Shown: one piece after another, positions 16,937-26,247 of the stretch
Layout: each line of letters opens with the position of its first letter
Numbering within the stretch: position 1 is the first letter of the stretch
From: Flavivirga algicola
Lineage (GTDB): Bacteria; Bacteroidota; Bacteroidia; Flavobacteriales; Flavobacteriaceae
Reading direction: 5' to 3'
DNA length: 64,000 bases
Assembly (NCBI RefSeq): GCF_012910715.1
Contig: NZ_JABBHF010000001.1
Location: 565,170 to 629,169, forward strand
The notes under the pieces: model-generated
Database searches by the model: none
Seen by the model: the letters and a program-made list of their open reading frames with translations, nothing else
What the model was told of the DNA's origin: nothing
Program-made: the position numbers and the translations under genes

Positions 16937-17797
16937 ATGAAAGAAGAAAAAAATATAACACCTGCCAACGGATATCTGATGCTATTCGTCTTTTTTATTA
17001 TGTTTTTTGGGGGTATAGCTGCTCTTATTATAACTGAAAGTCTCGTTTTTATTTTATCTATAATCATTGCTATTTTAATTGCACCAGGTTTTATAATGGT
17101 ACAACCAAACAATTCAAGGGTATTATTACTTTTCGGAAAATATGTAGGTACTATTAATAAAAATGGTTTCTATTGGATAAACCCTTTTTATACAAAAAAG
17201 AAAATATCACTACGGGCCAGGAACTTTGATAGTGAACGGTTAAAAGTGAACGACAAGCTTGGTAACCCCATCATGATTAGTACAATTTTGGTTTGGAGGG
17301 TTCAAGATACTTATAAAGCAGCCTTTGATGTAGATAATTATGAAAACTTTGTTCGTGTGCAAACTGATGCTGCTGTTCGTAAACTAGCAAGTATGTACCC
17401 TTATGATAATTTTGCAGATGAAGGACATACTGAGGACATTACATTGCGTTCTAGTGTTAATGAAGTTAGTGAAACGTTAGAAAAAGAAATTGATGAACGT
17501 TTGTCTATTGCTGGTATTGAGGTATTAGAAGCAAGAATTGGCTATTTAGCTTATGCTCAAGAAATTGCAAACGCCATGTTAAAACGTCAACAAGCTACAG
17601 CCATAGTAGCTGCCAGACATAAAATTGTACAAGGCGCCGTAAGCATGGTTGAAATGGCTCTCGAAGAATTAGGAAAGAAAGAGATAGTAGATTTAGATGA
17701 GGAACGAAAAGCAGCTATGGTTAGTAATCTCATGGTCATACTTTGTGGTGATAAAGACGCTTCTCCTGTTCTAAATACTGGTACTTTAAATCAATAA
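16937..17797 (+). CDS. SPFH/Band-7 domain membrane protein
   Basis: A 286-residue stomatin-like protein: two adjacent hydrophobic segments (about 14-34 and 36-52), then a Band-7/SPFH domain (about 55-230) with VQPNNSRVLLLFGKYVGTI, WVRDTYKAAFDV-like RVQDTYKAAFDVDNY and a helical region AQEIANAMLKRQQATAIVAAR. SPFH proteins form ring assemblies on membranes that hold proteases or organise microdomains. The gene is followed 48 bp later by a small ribbon-helix-helix gene in the same direction. Confidence 0.9.
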   Translation: MKEEKNITPANGYLMLFVFFIMFFGGIAALIITESLVFILSIIIAILIAPGFIMVQPNNSRVLLLFGKYVGTINKNGFYWINPFYTKKKISLRARNFDSERLKVNDKLGNPIMISTILVWRVQDTYKAAFDVDNYENFVRVQTDAAVRKLASMYPYDNFADEGHTEDITLRSSVNEVSETLEKEIDERLSIAGIEVLEARIGYLAYAQEIANAMLKRQQATAIVAARHKIVQGAVSMVEMALEELGKKEIVDLDEERKAAMVSNLMVILCGDKDASPVLNTGTLNQ

Positions 17798-17845
17798 ACA
17801 ATACATTTGTATTTTACAACGTCTTTAAAATAATTAATAACTCAA

Positions 17846-18022
17846 ATGGCTAAAAAGAAGGCTTTTGCATTGCGAATAAATGAAGATATGCTCAAAGCTA
17901 TAGAAAAATGGGCTGCGGATGAATTCCGCAGCACGAATGGCCAAATTGAATGGATGCTAAACGAAGGTTTGAAAAAAGCCAAACGCAACCCAAAAAATAA
18001 AAATCCAAAAGAAAGTAGCTAA
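17846..18022 (+). CDS. Arc-like ribbon-helix-helix DNA-binding protein (58 aa)
   Basis: A short gene (ATG at 17846, TAA at 18020-18022). The protein opens with MAKKKAFALRINEDMLKAIE, a beta strand with alternating residues for DNA contact, then EKWAADEFRSTNGQIEWMLNEGLKKA, two helices typical of Arc/MetJ-type repressors. The tail is Lys/Asn-rich. It lies 48 bp after the SPFH gene and is probably co-transcribed with it. Autoregulation through the upstream TGATAT palindromes is an inference. Confidence 0.82.
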   Translation: MAKKKAFALRINEDMLKAIEKWAADEFRSTNGQIEWMLNEGLKKAKRNPKNKNPKESS

Positions 18023-18046
18023 AAAACTTAAATTTCTTCGTTTAAC

Positions 18047-18940
18047 TTAATTTTCTACTTCTTTATTCTTAAATAGTTTCTTTTTTACAGCTTTAAATAA
18101 CTTCACCATTAAAAGTGCTACAAAGCCTACCAATAAACCAACTATAAAATCTTTTATAAAAGAGGGTAGCACCTCCAAGAAGTGATGGAAAAATTCAATA
18201 TTATGAACAAAAATACCTCCTGCTACTAAAATTAAAGCAATAGTCCCTATAATGGATAAGCTTTTAATAACTACTGGAAGTGCTCTAACTAAAAAGGTTC
18301 CTATAAATTTTGAAACACTTTTTTCTTTACTACTAAAACGAATAAGCCTGTATCCTAAATCATCCATTCTAACAATAAGTGCCACAATTCCATAAACTCC
18401 TACAGTTGCTATTAAAGCTACAATAGTTACTACCAGTACTTGAAACAAAATAGGTTTTCCTAGAACAGTCCCTAAAGCAATAATGACAATTTCAACAGAC
18501 AAAATGAAATCAGTGAAAATGGCCGATTTTATTTTCTTTTTTTCGAGAAGTAATTGATCTTCTGCTGATATATTTACGTTTTCAGCATCCTTTGTAGCGT
18601 GTTTGTGAGGCACCAAAAATTCATATATTTTTTCTGCCCCTTCAAAAGCCAAATAAACACCCCCTAATACTAATGATAGGGTTACAGCCCACGGTGCAAA
18701 GGCACTTAACAAAAAGGCAATAGGCAAAATAATTAATTTGTTAAGCGCAGAACCTTTTGTAATTGCCCATAAAACCGGCAACTCTCTTGAAGAGACAAAT
18801 CCTGTTGCCTTTTCAGCATTTACTGCTAAATCATCACCTAAAATACCAGCTGTCTTTTTTGTGGTAATCTTACTCATTACTACCACGTCATCCATTAAAG
18901 CTGCTATATCATCTAGTAGTGCAAAAAATCCTGAGGCCAT
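18047..18940 (-). CDS. DUF808 family membrane protein (YedI-like)
   Basis: A 297-residue protein beginning MASGFFALLDDIAALMDDVVVMSK, the hallmark of DUF808, followed by KTAGILGDDLAVNAEKATGF. About six hydrophobic segments are spread over residues 70-285, and the C-terminus is basic. It matches E. coli YedI in layout; the function is unknown (inner-membrane protein). It begins 6 bp downstream of the pssA stop codon and is co-transcribed with pssA. Confidence 0.88.
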   Translation of the reverse strand: MASGFFALLDDIAALMDDVVVMSKITTKKTAGILGDDLAVNAEKATGFVSSRELPVLWAITKGSALNKLIILPIAFLLSAFAPWAVTLSLVLGGVYLAFEGAEKIYEFLVPHKHATKDAENVNISAEDQLLLEKKKIKSAIFTDFILSVEIVIIALGTVLGKPILFQVLVVTIVALIATVGVYGIVALIVRMDDLGYRLIRFSSKEKSVSKFIGTFLVRALPVVIKSLSIIGTIALILVAGGIFVHNIEFFHHFLEVLPSFIKDFIVGLLVGFVALLMVKLFKAVKKKLFKNKEVEN

Positions 18941-18946
18941 TCTTAG

Positions 18947-19690
18947 TTATTTGGTTGTTAAATTGTCTATTAAAGACATGATTATATATAGTAAAATGAT
19001 AACAGGTATCGCAACAAATTGTAATACAACCAGCAGAACAATACAAAGTATTATAAAAATATATCGTATCGCATTTGTTTTAAAACCCCAATCTTTAAAC
19101 TTTAATGCAAATAGTTTTATGTTTGAATTTAGTAGATAACAACTTAAAAATGTTAATCCTATTAAAAACCATTTATTAAGGATAATGTTATTAAGAAAAT
19201 CACTATTCTGAAATTCCATGATTAATGGCAAAGACACTATTAATAAAGTATTTGCTGGAGTTGGAAGGCCTTTAAAATAACTTTGCTGTTCTGTATCTAA
19301 ATTAAAATTTGCCAAACGATAAGCAGAAGCCAATGTTACGAATAACCCTAAAAGCGGGAGTATTGGTAAATTAAAATCCAACCAACTTGTACCAGAAGGC
19401 CAATCACTATCCAACCCAGAAGCATGAATTGTTAATGATAACAACTTATATAAAATAATGCCGGGGACTAGCCCACTGGTTACCATATCCGCAAGTGAAT
19501 CCAACTGTAAACCTAACGCGCTTTGAACATTTAGTTTTCTGGCTGCAAAACCATCAAAGAAGTCGAAAAATATCCCTAAGAAAACAAACAATGAAGCACC
19601 AGTAAAATTATTATCGATTACAAGAATAACTGCAATGCTTCCACATAATAAGTTTAAAAGCGTTAGCATATTAGGAATATGTCGTTTCAT
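18947..19690 (-). CDS. pssA: CDP-diacylglycerol-serine O-phosphatidyltransferase
   Basis: A 247-residue integral membrane enzyme with the CDP-alcohol phosphotransferase motif complete: DGFAARKLNVQSALGLQLDSLAD, matching D-G-x2-A-R-x8-G-x3-D-x3-D. About seven hydrophobic helices follow. It makes phosphatidylserine from CDP-diacylglycerol and serine, the precursor of phosphatidylethanolamine. First gene of a two-gene unit with the DUF808 gene. Confidence 0.92.
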   Translation of the reverse strand: MKRHIPNMLTLLNLLCGSIAVILVIDNNFTGASLFVFLGIFFDFFDGFAARKLNVQSALGLQLDSLADMVTSGLVPGIILYKLLSLTIHASGLDSDWPSGTSWLDFNLPILPLLGLFVTLASAYRLANFNLDTEQQSYFKGLPTPANTLLIVSLPLIMEFQNSDFLNNIILNKWFLIGLTFLSCYLLNSNIKLFALKFKDWGFKTNAIRYIFIILCIVLLVVLQFVAIPVIILLYIIMSLIDNLTTK

Positions 19691-20027
19691 TTATAGACTC
19701 TTATTGCTATTAAATCGTTTGTATGCCTCTGGACAGCAATTGTTATCGCTAAATATTTATTAAAATACTATCTCTTTAAGCGGTTTCAACTTTAAAAATT
19801 GATTTTGTAAAAATAACAAACAATTATTGAGCAAAACAAGTATTAAACAATATCTATTATAATTTCAAGTTTAATAGATTGACAAATCATACTAGTTTAC
19901 TTGTTATTTTTTTATTTAGCTACACTGTAATTAATTCGTATATCATAAATTATCGGAATTACAAGCAAATAAATAAAATGAAAAATGAGCAAGTTTAAAT
20001 CTGATATTTTATGATTAAATTGGTATT
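19691..20027. other. Intergenic region between divergent pssA and PorV2-like genes (337 bp)
   Basis: A very AT-rich region holding the divergent promoters. No gene, strong hairpin or repeat was found. A CATCTTTG (20034-20041) is one base off TAnnTTTG and overlaps the annotated start of the downstream gene. Confidence 0.5.
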
Positions 20028-21125
20028 ATGTGCATCTTTGTAAAAAAATTGCGATTGAAAGTTTACATAACTGCATTATTTTGTACACTATCTGTATCAA
20101 TATTTAGTCAATCCGTTAGAAAATATTCCAACGAGTTTATGAATATTGGTGTAGATGCAGCTGCTTTGGGTATGAGCAATGCTGTTACTTCTCATTCTTC
20201 CGATGTTAATTCTGGTTACTGGAACCCTGCTGGTTTATTAAAAATTGAAGACAACCAATTGGCTTTAATGCACTCTAGTTATTTTGCCAACATCGCTAAT
20301 TACGACTACGCCGCTTATGCCATGCCTTTAGACAAACAAAGTGCTGTAGGCATATCTTTAATTCGCTTTGCTGTTGATGATATTTTAAATACGACGCAAC
20401 TTATTGACGAGCAAGGTAATATTAACTACGACAGGATTAGTCTATTTTCTACTGCAGATTATGGATTAACATTTTCATATGCAAGACAACTTCCTGTACA
20501 AGGACTAAATTATGGCGTAAATGCCAAAGTAATACGGCGTGTTATTGGTGATTTTGCTTCCTCATGGGGCTTTGGTTTTGACCTCGGAGTTCAGTTTGAA
20601 ACGGATAATAACTGGAAATTTGGTGTTATGGCTCGTGATATCACCACCACTTTTAACGCTTGGGCCATCGATAAAAATGAATTTGCCAAGATTCAAAACG
20701 CAGTAGCAGGTCAAAATCAAGAATTGCCAGAAACAACTGAGATTACCATTCCTAAATTACAAATCGGAGTTTCAAAACTTATCGATTTTAATTTTGACTA
20801 TACACTGTTAACAGCTGTAAACTTAAATGTTCGATTTGAAGAAAACAATGATATTATTTCGTCTTCCTTTGCGAGTATAAACCCAGCTTTAGGTTTTGAA
20901 TTCGGTTATATAGATATGGTTTATTTACGTGCTGGTATGGGAAATTTCCAGAATGAGAAACAATTTGATAATACTGAACAATTAAGCTTCCAACCTAGTT
21001 TTGGTGTTGGTTTTAAATATAGCGGCGTTCAAATAGATTATGCTTTTACCGATATTGGAGACCAAAGTGTTGCTCTATATTCAAATGTATTTTCTTTAAA
21101 ACTCGATTTTAGTATTTTTAGATAA
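20028..21125 (+). CDS. PorV-family outer-membrane protein (PorV2-like, type IX secretion)
   Basis: A 365-residue outer-membrane beta-barrel protein with signal peptide (cleavage near FSQS) and the PorV/PorQ start GVDAAALGMSNAVTSHSSDVNSGYWNPAGL. The rest has alternating strands ending in SLKLDFSIFR with a C-terminal aromatic and Arg. PorV proteins shuttle or hold type IX secretion cargo; this PorV2-like group is common in flavobacteria and its exact role is not known. The true start may be a TTG slightly downstream (20051 or 20057), since a near-consensus -7 box overlaps the ATG. Confidence 0.82.
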   Translation: MCIFVKKLRLKVYITALFCTLSVSIFSQSVRKYSNEFMNIGVDAAALGMSNAVTSHSSDVNSGYWNPAGLLKIEDNQLALMHSSYFANIANYDYAAYAMPLDKQSAVGISLIRFAVDDILNTTQLIDEQGNINYDRISLFSTADYGLTFSYARQLPVQGLNYGVNAKVIRRVIGDFASSWGFGFDLGVQFETDNNWKFGVMARDITTTFNAWAIDKNEFAKIQNAVAGQNQELPETTEITIPKLQIGVSKLIDFNFDYTLLTAVNLNVRFEENNDIISSSFASINPALGFEFGYIDMVYLRAGMGNFQNEKQFDNTEQLSFQPSFGVGFKYSGVQIDYAFTDIGDQSVALYSNVFSLKLDFSIFR

Positions 21126-21136
21126 TATTTATTTAG

Positions 21137-22306
21137 ATGTATAAAACATTAGTCTTTTTATTTCTTTTTTTATTTATTAAAATTAGTACCGCTCAAGAGC
21201 ATATATTATCTCCTGAATCTAAAATTAGCGTACTTACTATAGGCCCTGGAACTTCTTTAAACGATTCTTTTGGACATAGCGCTTTTAGAATCACTGATAG
21301 ACTTAATAATATTGATTTGGTTTATGGGTATGGTGAATACGATTTTGATGCACCAAATTTTTATTTGAAATTTGCTCAAGGTAAACTCAATTACCTCATT
21401 AGTAAAGATAAGTTTCAAAAATTTTATCAAGTTTATGTCTATTTTAATAGAACCATTAAAGAGCAGACTCTAAATCTTTCTCTTGCCGAAAAGCAAAAAC
21501 TTTATGATTTTCTTACGGAAAACTATAAACCAAAAAACAGAGGTTATTTATACGATTTCTTTTTTGATAATTGCGCTACAAAAATTAAGGATGTTGCTAA
21601 TATTAGTTTAAATAACGCCATTGTTTTTAATACTCCTGAAGATTATAAAGAAGCTTCTTTTAGAACTTTAATTCAAGATAACCTTAATAAGAATTCTTGG
21701 GGAAGCTTAGGTATTGACATATGTTTAGGTTCTGTAATAGACAAAAATGCAATAGCCGAAGAACACATGTTTTTACCTGAAAACATACACAAATTCTTTG
21801 CTAATGCATCTATAAGAAATAGCAATGAACCTTTAGTTAAAGAAAGTCGAATCTTATATTCTAAAAAGAAAACTCCAAAATCTAATACCTTTTTTACAAG
21901 TCCGTTATTTATTTTAGGTCTTATTGGAGCGGTCATGCTATTTATAACCTATCGGGATTCAAAAAACAACAAGCAAAGTCTTTGGTTAGACGCTACTATA
22001 TTTAGCATTACAGGAATTATAGGCATCCTACTACTACTTCTTTGGTTTGCTACCGACCATAAAGGTACGCATCAAAACTATAACTTACTTTGGGCCTGTG
22101 CTCTTAATATATTTATAATTCCTCAGTTATTTAAAAAGGCAGCAAGCACTTGGTTTATTAAATATTTGAAGTTTTTAATAATTCTATTATGTTTATTGAC
22201 ATTACATTGGATTATTGGTATACAAGTTTTTGCTATTGGGTTAATACCTCTGTTAATAGCATTATTTATGAGATACCTTTATTTGATAAAATTTTACAAT
22301 AAATAA
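21137..22306 (+). CDS. DUF4105 / Lnb-type domain membrane protein
   Basis: A 389-residue protein: signal peptide, periplasmic DUF4105 domain (about 25-170) with SFGHSAFRI and YDFFFDNCATKI, which supply the conserved His and Cys, then four to five membrane helices (about 250-385). In Bacteroides, a protein with this domain (Lnb) is the lipoprotein N-acyltransferase, replacing Lnt. The same role is plausible here but unproven. It follows the PorV2-like gene by 11 bp. Confidence 0.8.
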   Translation: MYKTLVFLFLFLFIKISTAQEHILSPESKISVLTIGPGTSLNDSFGHSAFRITDRLNNIDLVYGYGEYDFDAPNFYLKFAQGKLNYLISKDKFQKFYQVYVYFNRTIKEQTLNLSLAEKQKLYDFLTENYKPKNRGYLYDFFFDNCATKIKDVANISLNNAIVFNTPEDYKEASFRTLIQDNLNKNSWGSLGIDICLGSVIDKNAIAEEHMFLPENIHKFFANASIRNSNEPLVKESRILYSKKKTPKSNTFFTSPLFILGLIGAVMLFITYRDSKNNKQSLWLDATIFSITGIIGILLLLLWFATDHKGTHQNYNLLWACALNIFIIPQLFKKAASTWFIKYLKFLIILLCLLTLHWIIGIQVFAIGLIPLLIALFMRYLYLIKFYNK

Positions 22307-22374
22307 GAGCAACCTTCTTAAATAATAATATTGAGTACTAAGGCTGAACACTCTTTAAGCTGAATAATACCGAA

Positions 22375-23766
22375 TTATTGCCCTCTGAAGAAAATCATAG
22401 TACTTATAGTTTTAACCAAAATATTTATATCTAAAAAAAAGCTTTTGTGCTTAATATAATATAAGTCGTATTGTAACTTCAATAAACTATCGTCAACAGA
22501 AGACCCGTATCTGGTCTTAACCTGTGCCCAACCAGTGAGACCAGGTTTAACAATATGACGTGTTTCGTAAAAAGGCAGCATTTGTGATAGTTCTTTAACA
22601 AAAAAAGGGCGTTCTGGTCTAGGGCCAATCAAACTCATATCCCCTTTTAATATGTTAATAAATTGAGGGATTTCATCTAACCTGGAATGTCTTAAAAACT
22701 TACCAAAAAGTGTGATTCTTGTATCTCCTTTTTTGGCCCAAACCGCACCTGCTTTTTCGGCATTCCTGATCATGGTTCTATACTTCAAAATCTTAAAAGG
22801 TTTTCCGTTTTTTCCTATTCTATCTTGAGAATAGAAAAGAGGTCCGCGATTAGCTATAATATTTCCTAGTAGAATAAGTGGTAAGAACATGAAACCTATA
22901 ATAATTCCAATTATAGAAATAAAAATATCAAAAAAACGGCGAAAAAATAAGTATAACTTGTTTTGATTACTTCTGCTAAATGGAAAATACTTGTAAAAAT
23001 CTTTTCCCACAAATTGTACAGGTATCCGCTGTGCCAACTCTTCATATACTTGCGTATATTCTTTTATTGAAAACCCTTCTTCTAGAAGTGAAATAAGCGA
23101 ATAATAAATTTCTGAAGTAATGGACTCTGAATTATAACTCGCTATCACAATTTCCGATATATTTTCATCCTTAATTACTTGACGTATTTCACTTGGTTTA
23201 TACTCTGCAATAGCATTAAACTTAATGGCTTCAAGACTATTTAATTCACAATTAATAAAACCTGCAATTTTATAATTAGGATCCGAATTGTTAAAGGCTT
23301 CGACTATAGTCTCAATATTTGAAGTTTCTCCTATAATCAATACTTTTTTATAAAACCTTGGAGATACAATAAAGTTTGTATACGCTAATCTCCATATAAA
23401 CAAAGCAAACAGAATTGCAAAATAAAAGTAGAGTATCTGTAAACGGTTATCTGGTAATATAGGAGTGAAGAAAGGTGTTAAAAAATAAAATAGGACCGTC
23501 ATTGAGACCGTAAACACAAGGCTAGTAAAAATTTTCTCAATTTTACTGGATTTTTGTAAATCATAAAGCTCAAAAATAGTTCCAAATACAGAAACATATA
23601 AAACAAGGATAAAAACCCATGTCCAATTTTCTTTATTTATCGTAAAATAATCAAAATCAAATGTATTGCTAACAAAATAAAGCACAACCAATATTGAAAT
23701 AATATCGAAAATGCGCAGCAAAACTTTACGTTCTGAAATATTAAAATGAATACTGCGGTTAGACAT
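22375..23766 (-). CDS. Polyprenyl-phosphate sugar-1-phosphate transferase (WcaJ/WbaP type)
   Basis: A 463-residue initiating enzyme: four to five N-terminal helices, a nucleotide-binding-like middle (FYKKVLIIGETSNIETIVEA, about 140) and a C-terminal bacterial sugar transferase domain after a re-entrant helix (about 270). Key motifs are KYRTM, LDEIPQFINILKGDMSLIGPRPERPF and GLTGWAQV. It loads the first sugar phosphate onto undecaprenyl phosphate, starting the repeat unit. Last gene of the long leftward polysaccharide locus, convergent with the Lnb-type gene. Confidence 0.92.
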   Translation of the reverse strand: MSNRSIHFNISERKVLLRIFDIISILVVLYFVSNTFDFDYFTINKENWTWVFILVLYVSVFGTIFELYDLQKSSKIEKIFTSLVFTVSMTVLFYFLTPFFTPILPDNRLQILYFYFAILFALFIWRLAYTNFIVSPRFYKKVLIIGETSNIETIVEAFNNSDPNYKIAGFINCELNSLEAIKFNAIAEYKPSEIRQVIKDENISEIVIASYNSESITSEIYYSLISLLEEGFSIKEYTQVYEELAQRIPVQFVGKDFYKYFPFSRSNQNKLYLFFRRFFDIFISIIGIIIGFMFLPLILLGNIIANRGPLFYSQDRIGKNGKPFKILKYRTMIRNAEKAGAVWAKKGDTRITLFGKFLRHSRLDEIPQFINILKGDMSLIGPRPERPFFVKELSQMLPFYETRHIVKPGLTGWAQVKTRYGSSVDDSLLKLQYDLYYIKHKSFFLDINILVKTISTMIFFRGQ

Positions 23767-23822
23767 CTTTGTTACTAAAATGAGGGACTATAAAGATAAT
23801 AAGTATATTTACATTAACTAAA

Positions 23823-24833
23823 TTATTTTAACACTTTATACCATTGTTCTTTAATAATATTCCAATCTAATTGTTCCGCTTTTTTTCTTGCATTTACTGC
23901 CATTATATTCGATTTTTTTGGAGAATTTAATAATCCTTGAACGGCTTTAATAAGTTCTTCTACCGAATCTGGTTCTACTAAAATACCTGTAAGGTTATCT
24001 TCAATTAAAAAGGGCATACCGCCTACATTAGTGGAGACTATTGGCAACCCTAAAGCCATAGCTTCCATGACACTAACAGGCATATTATCAAAATTAGTAG
24101 TATTGATAAAAATATTATAATCTTTTGAGAGCTCTATCCATTCTTGCTTTGATAATTTTCCAGTAAAAGTCACTTCTACCTCTTGCTTATTTGCATAATC
24201 AATGGCTTCCTGCATACTACCATCGTTATCTGGACCTACCATACAGAGTTCTGCACTTATATTAATATCTTTTAAACCTTTTAAAAGCTTAATTGCCAAT
24301 AAGGGATTATATATTTTCGAAAATGAACGCACCCATAGCAACTTTATCTTATCAAAAGATCTTTCTTGAAATACATAATTATTAAGTTCTATTGAATTCG
24401 GGATACAAACGATATTGCCATACCCTAAACCTTCAAAACTTGATTGAATGTATTTTGATGGAGCTATATTCTTATAAGCACTATTAAATATGATTTTTGA
24501 TAATTTAGGTGATTTTTTTAATCGATCAGGTAAATTACCTCCATGCAGGATAGGAATATATTTTAATTTAAGTAATCTACACAGTTGGCTTACAAAAAAT
24601 GCATAATAAAAGTTTAATGTACTGTAGGTATCGATTAAAACATAATCAACTTTACTTCTAAATTTAAAACATGTCCATAGCATGTGCAATAACCTTAAAA
24701 TTATATTCCTTTCTCTAGATGCAGAAAATACTTTGTAACCTTCACTTATCAATAAAGCCCCCAAAACATCAATGGAAGATTGGTTTCTTTTTGTTTTATT
24801 CAATTGATTTCCTATGTAGAGAATAGTTTTCAA
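23823..24833 (-). CDS. GT4 glycosyltransferase
   Basis: A 336-residue GT-B glycosyltransferase. The C-terminal domain has INTTNFDNMPVSVMEAMALGLPIVSTNVGG, containing the E-x7-E of family 4. The N-terminal domain has YVLIDTYSTLNFYYAFFVSQL, which is more hydrophobic than in relatives. It adds a sugar to the growing glycan in the cytoplasm; donor and linkage cannot be told. 31 bp downstream of the polymerase-like gene. Confidence 0.87.
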   Translation of the reverse strand: MKTILYIGNQLNKTKRNQSSIDVLGALLISEGYKVFSASRERNIILRLLHMLWTCFKFRSKVDYVLIDTYSTLNFYYAFFVSQLCRLLKLKYIPILHGGNLPDRLKKSPKLSKIIFNSAYKNIAPSKYIQSSFEGLGYGNIVCIPNSIELNNYVFQERSFDKIKLLWVRSFSKIYNPLLAIKLLKGLKDINISAELCMVGPDNDGSMQEAIDYANKQEVEVTFTGKLSKQEWIELSKDYNIFINTTNFDNMPVSVMEAMALGLPIVSTNVGGMPFLIEDNLTGILVEPDSVEELIKAVQGLLNSPKKSNIMAVNARKKAEQLDWNIIKEQWYKVLK

Positions 24834-24864
24834 CTATGTGTTTTCTTTTGAAATGATTTTGAAG

Positions 24865-26247
24865 CTAAGCTCTTATTACTTTATTCGTTCCGTTAAACTG
24901 CTTTCTTTTAGTTATCTTCTTATAATTAACAACATTTAATAAACATAGACCATATATAAATGCTGGGGCAGCAATACGCATGGATGAATGATTGATCGTT
25001 AAAAACCAAAATAAGTAAAATGAATAGAAATAAACATTTCTACGGTTTTTTAGTCTAAATACAATCGGTACTAATAATAAAACCATTAAGGCAAATAATC
25101 CCATAATTCCATGCTCTCCCAATATTCTGCTCATTTCATTATGTGAAGCTACATTTTCCCCAGACCGTTCAGCCCTTATTTCTTTTAATTTTCCTACCCC
25201 AGCTCCAAAAAATGGGTTATTAAAAAAAATGTCTATTTCTCTAGTTAACAATTCAGATCTCCCCGTCGTTATATCTTCTTTCTCTCGTCCAATAGCATCT
25301 TGATTTGAATAACGCTTATCTATTAGCCCCAATGTACTTACAGAACTTATAATCCATACAAAAATAAAGGCTATTGAAATTACAATCAATGTTGATATAA
25401 TATTCATTTTCCTTTTTACAGGTGAATACCTGTAATAAATTCCGATAAAACATAAAATACAAATAGCTCCAACTATAATTCCCCCTCTGCTGAATGTAAC
25501 TATACCTCTATAAGCCATCAAACCTATTAATATCATATTGAATACTTTTAGAACTAAGCTTTTAGATTGAATAAAAAATCTTGAAACCAAAATAAATACA
25601 CCTAACCCTAAAACTGTAGCTACTTGGTTAGGACCAAACCCTCCAGAAGCTTCAAAATTCGATTGTGTTCCTCGTAAAACATCCCTTATATTAGGAGAAT
25701 ATAAAAACAAATATAATGTTGTAGATAAAAGAGGCAATAACATTGCCAATAAAACACTCTGTAAGTTTTTAAGAGAAATGCGGTTGTTATAGCAATATAT
25801 GGCTGCAATACCTAAACAAACTGGTCCACTAATATTGAAGGTAATTGCGGTTCGAACATTTGTCCCTAAATTTAAAGTCCATGATGCAACAATAACTCCA
25901 GGGATAAGAGCAAACAAATAAATGAAATAAATATAAGTACCTCTATTTAAACCTTTACCTAGAAGCATGCCTATTAATAAATATAATATGACTATATATT
26001 TGGAAGATTCGTATAAAAAATTCCCCTGTGTCATTCTTAAAAAAACTTCTGCCCCAACAATATACGCACAAGCTGTAAGAACTTCAACCGTTAAATCTTT
26101 TTTTGGGGCGGAAAAAATCTTAAATAAAAAAAACAGAAAAACCGCCAGAAAATACACTTTAGATAGTGGGTTAAATAAATATATTCCAACAGCAATTATT
26201 AAATGAATTACTACTAATGTTATATACGCCTTTTCATTTCTTAGCAT
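24865..26247 (-). CDS. O-antigen polymerase/ligase-like membrane protein
   Basis: A 460-residue protein with 11-12 predicted membrane helices and a large periplasmic loop (about 295-375), which holds NNPFFGAGVGKLK and ASHNEMSRILGEHGIMGL, the hallmark of the Wzy_C/WaaL family. Such proteins polymerise repeat units (Wzy) or ligate glycan to lipid A core (WaaL); sequence alone does not decide. Since no other candidate polymerase is in the locus, it is likely the Wzy. It overlaps the next upstream GT4 gene by 7 bp. Confidence 0.88.
   Translation of the reverse strand: MLRNEKAYITLVVIHLIIAVGIYLFNPLSKVYFLAVFLFFLFKIFSAPKKDLTVEVLTACAYIVGAEVFLRMTQGNFLYESSKYIVILYLLIGMLLGKGLNRGTYIYFIYLFALIPGVIVASWTLNLGTNVRTAITFNISGPVCLGIAAIYCYNNRISLKNLQSVLLAMLLPLLSTTLYLFLYSPNIRDVLRGTQSNFEASGGFGPNQVATVLGLGVFILVSRFFIQSKSLVLKVFNMILIGLMAYRGIVTFSRGGIIVGAICILCFIGIYYRYSPVKRKMNIISTLIVISIAFIFVWIISSVSTLGLIDKRYSNQDAIGREKEDITTGRSELLTREIDIFFNNPFFGAGVGKLKEIRAERSGENVASHNEMSRILGEHGIMGLFALMVLLLVPIVFRLKNRRNVYFYSFYLFWFLTINHSSMRIAAPAFIYGLCLLNVVNYKKITKRKQFNGTNKVIRA

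Noticed and set aside
22307-22374. Terminator between the convergent Lnb-like gene and the sugar transferase gene
   Set aside because: Only weak AT stems (AATAAT/ATTATT) without a T-run were found.
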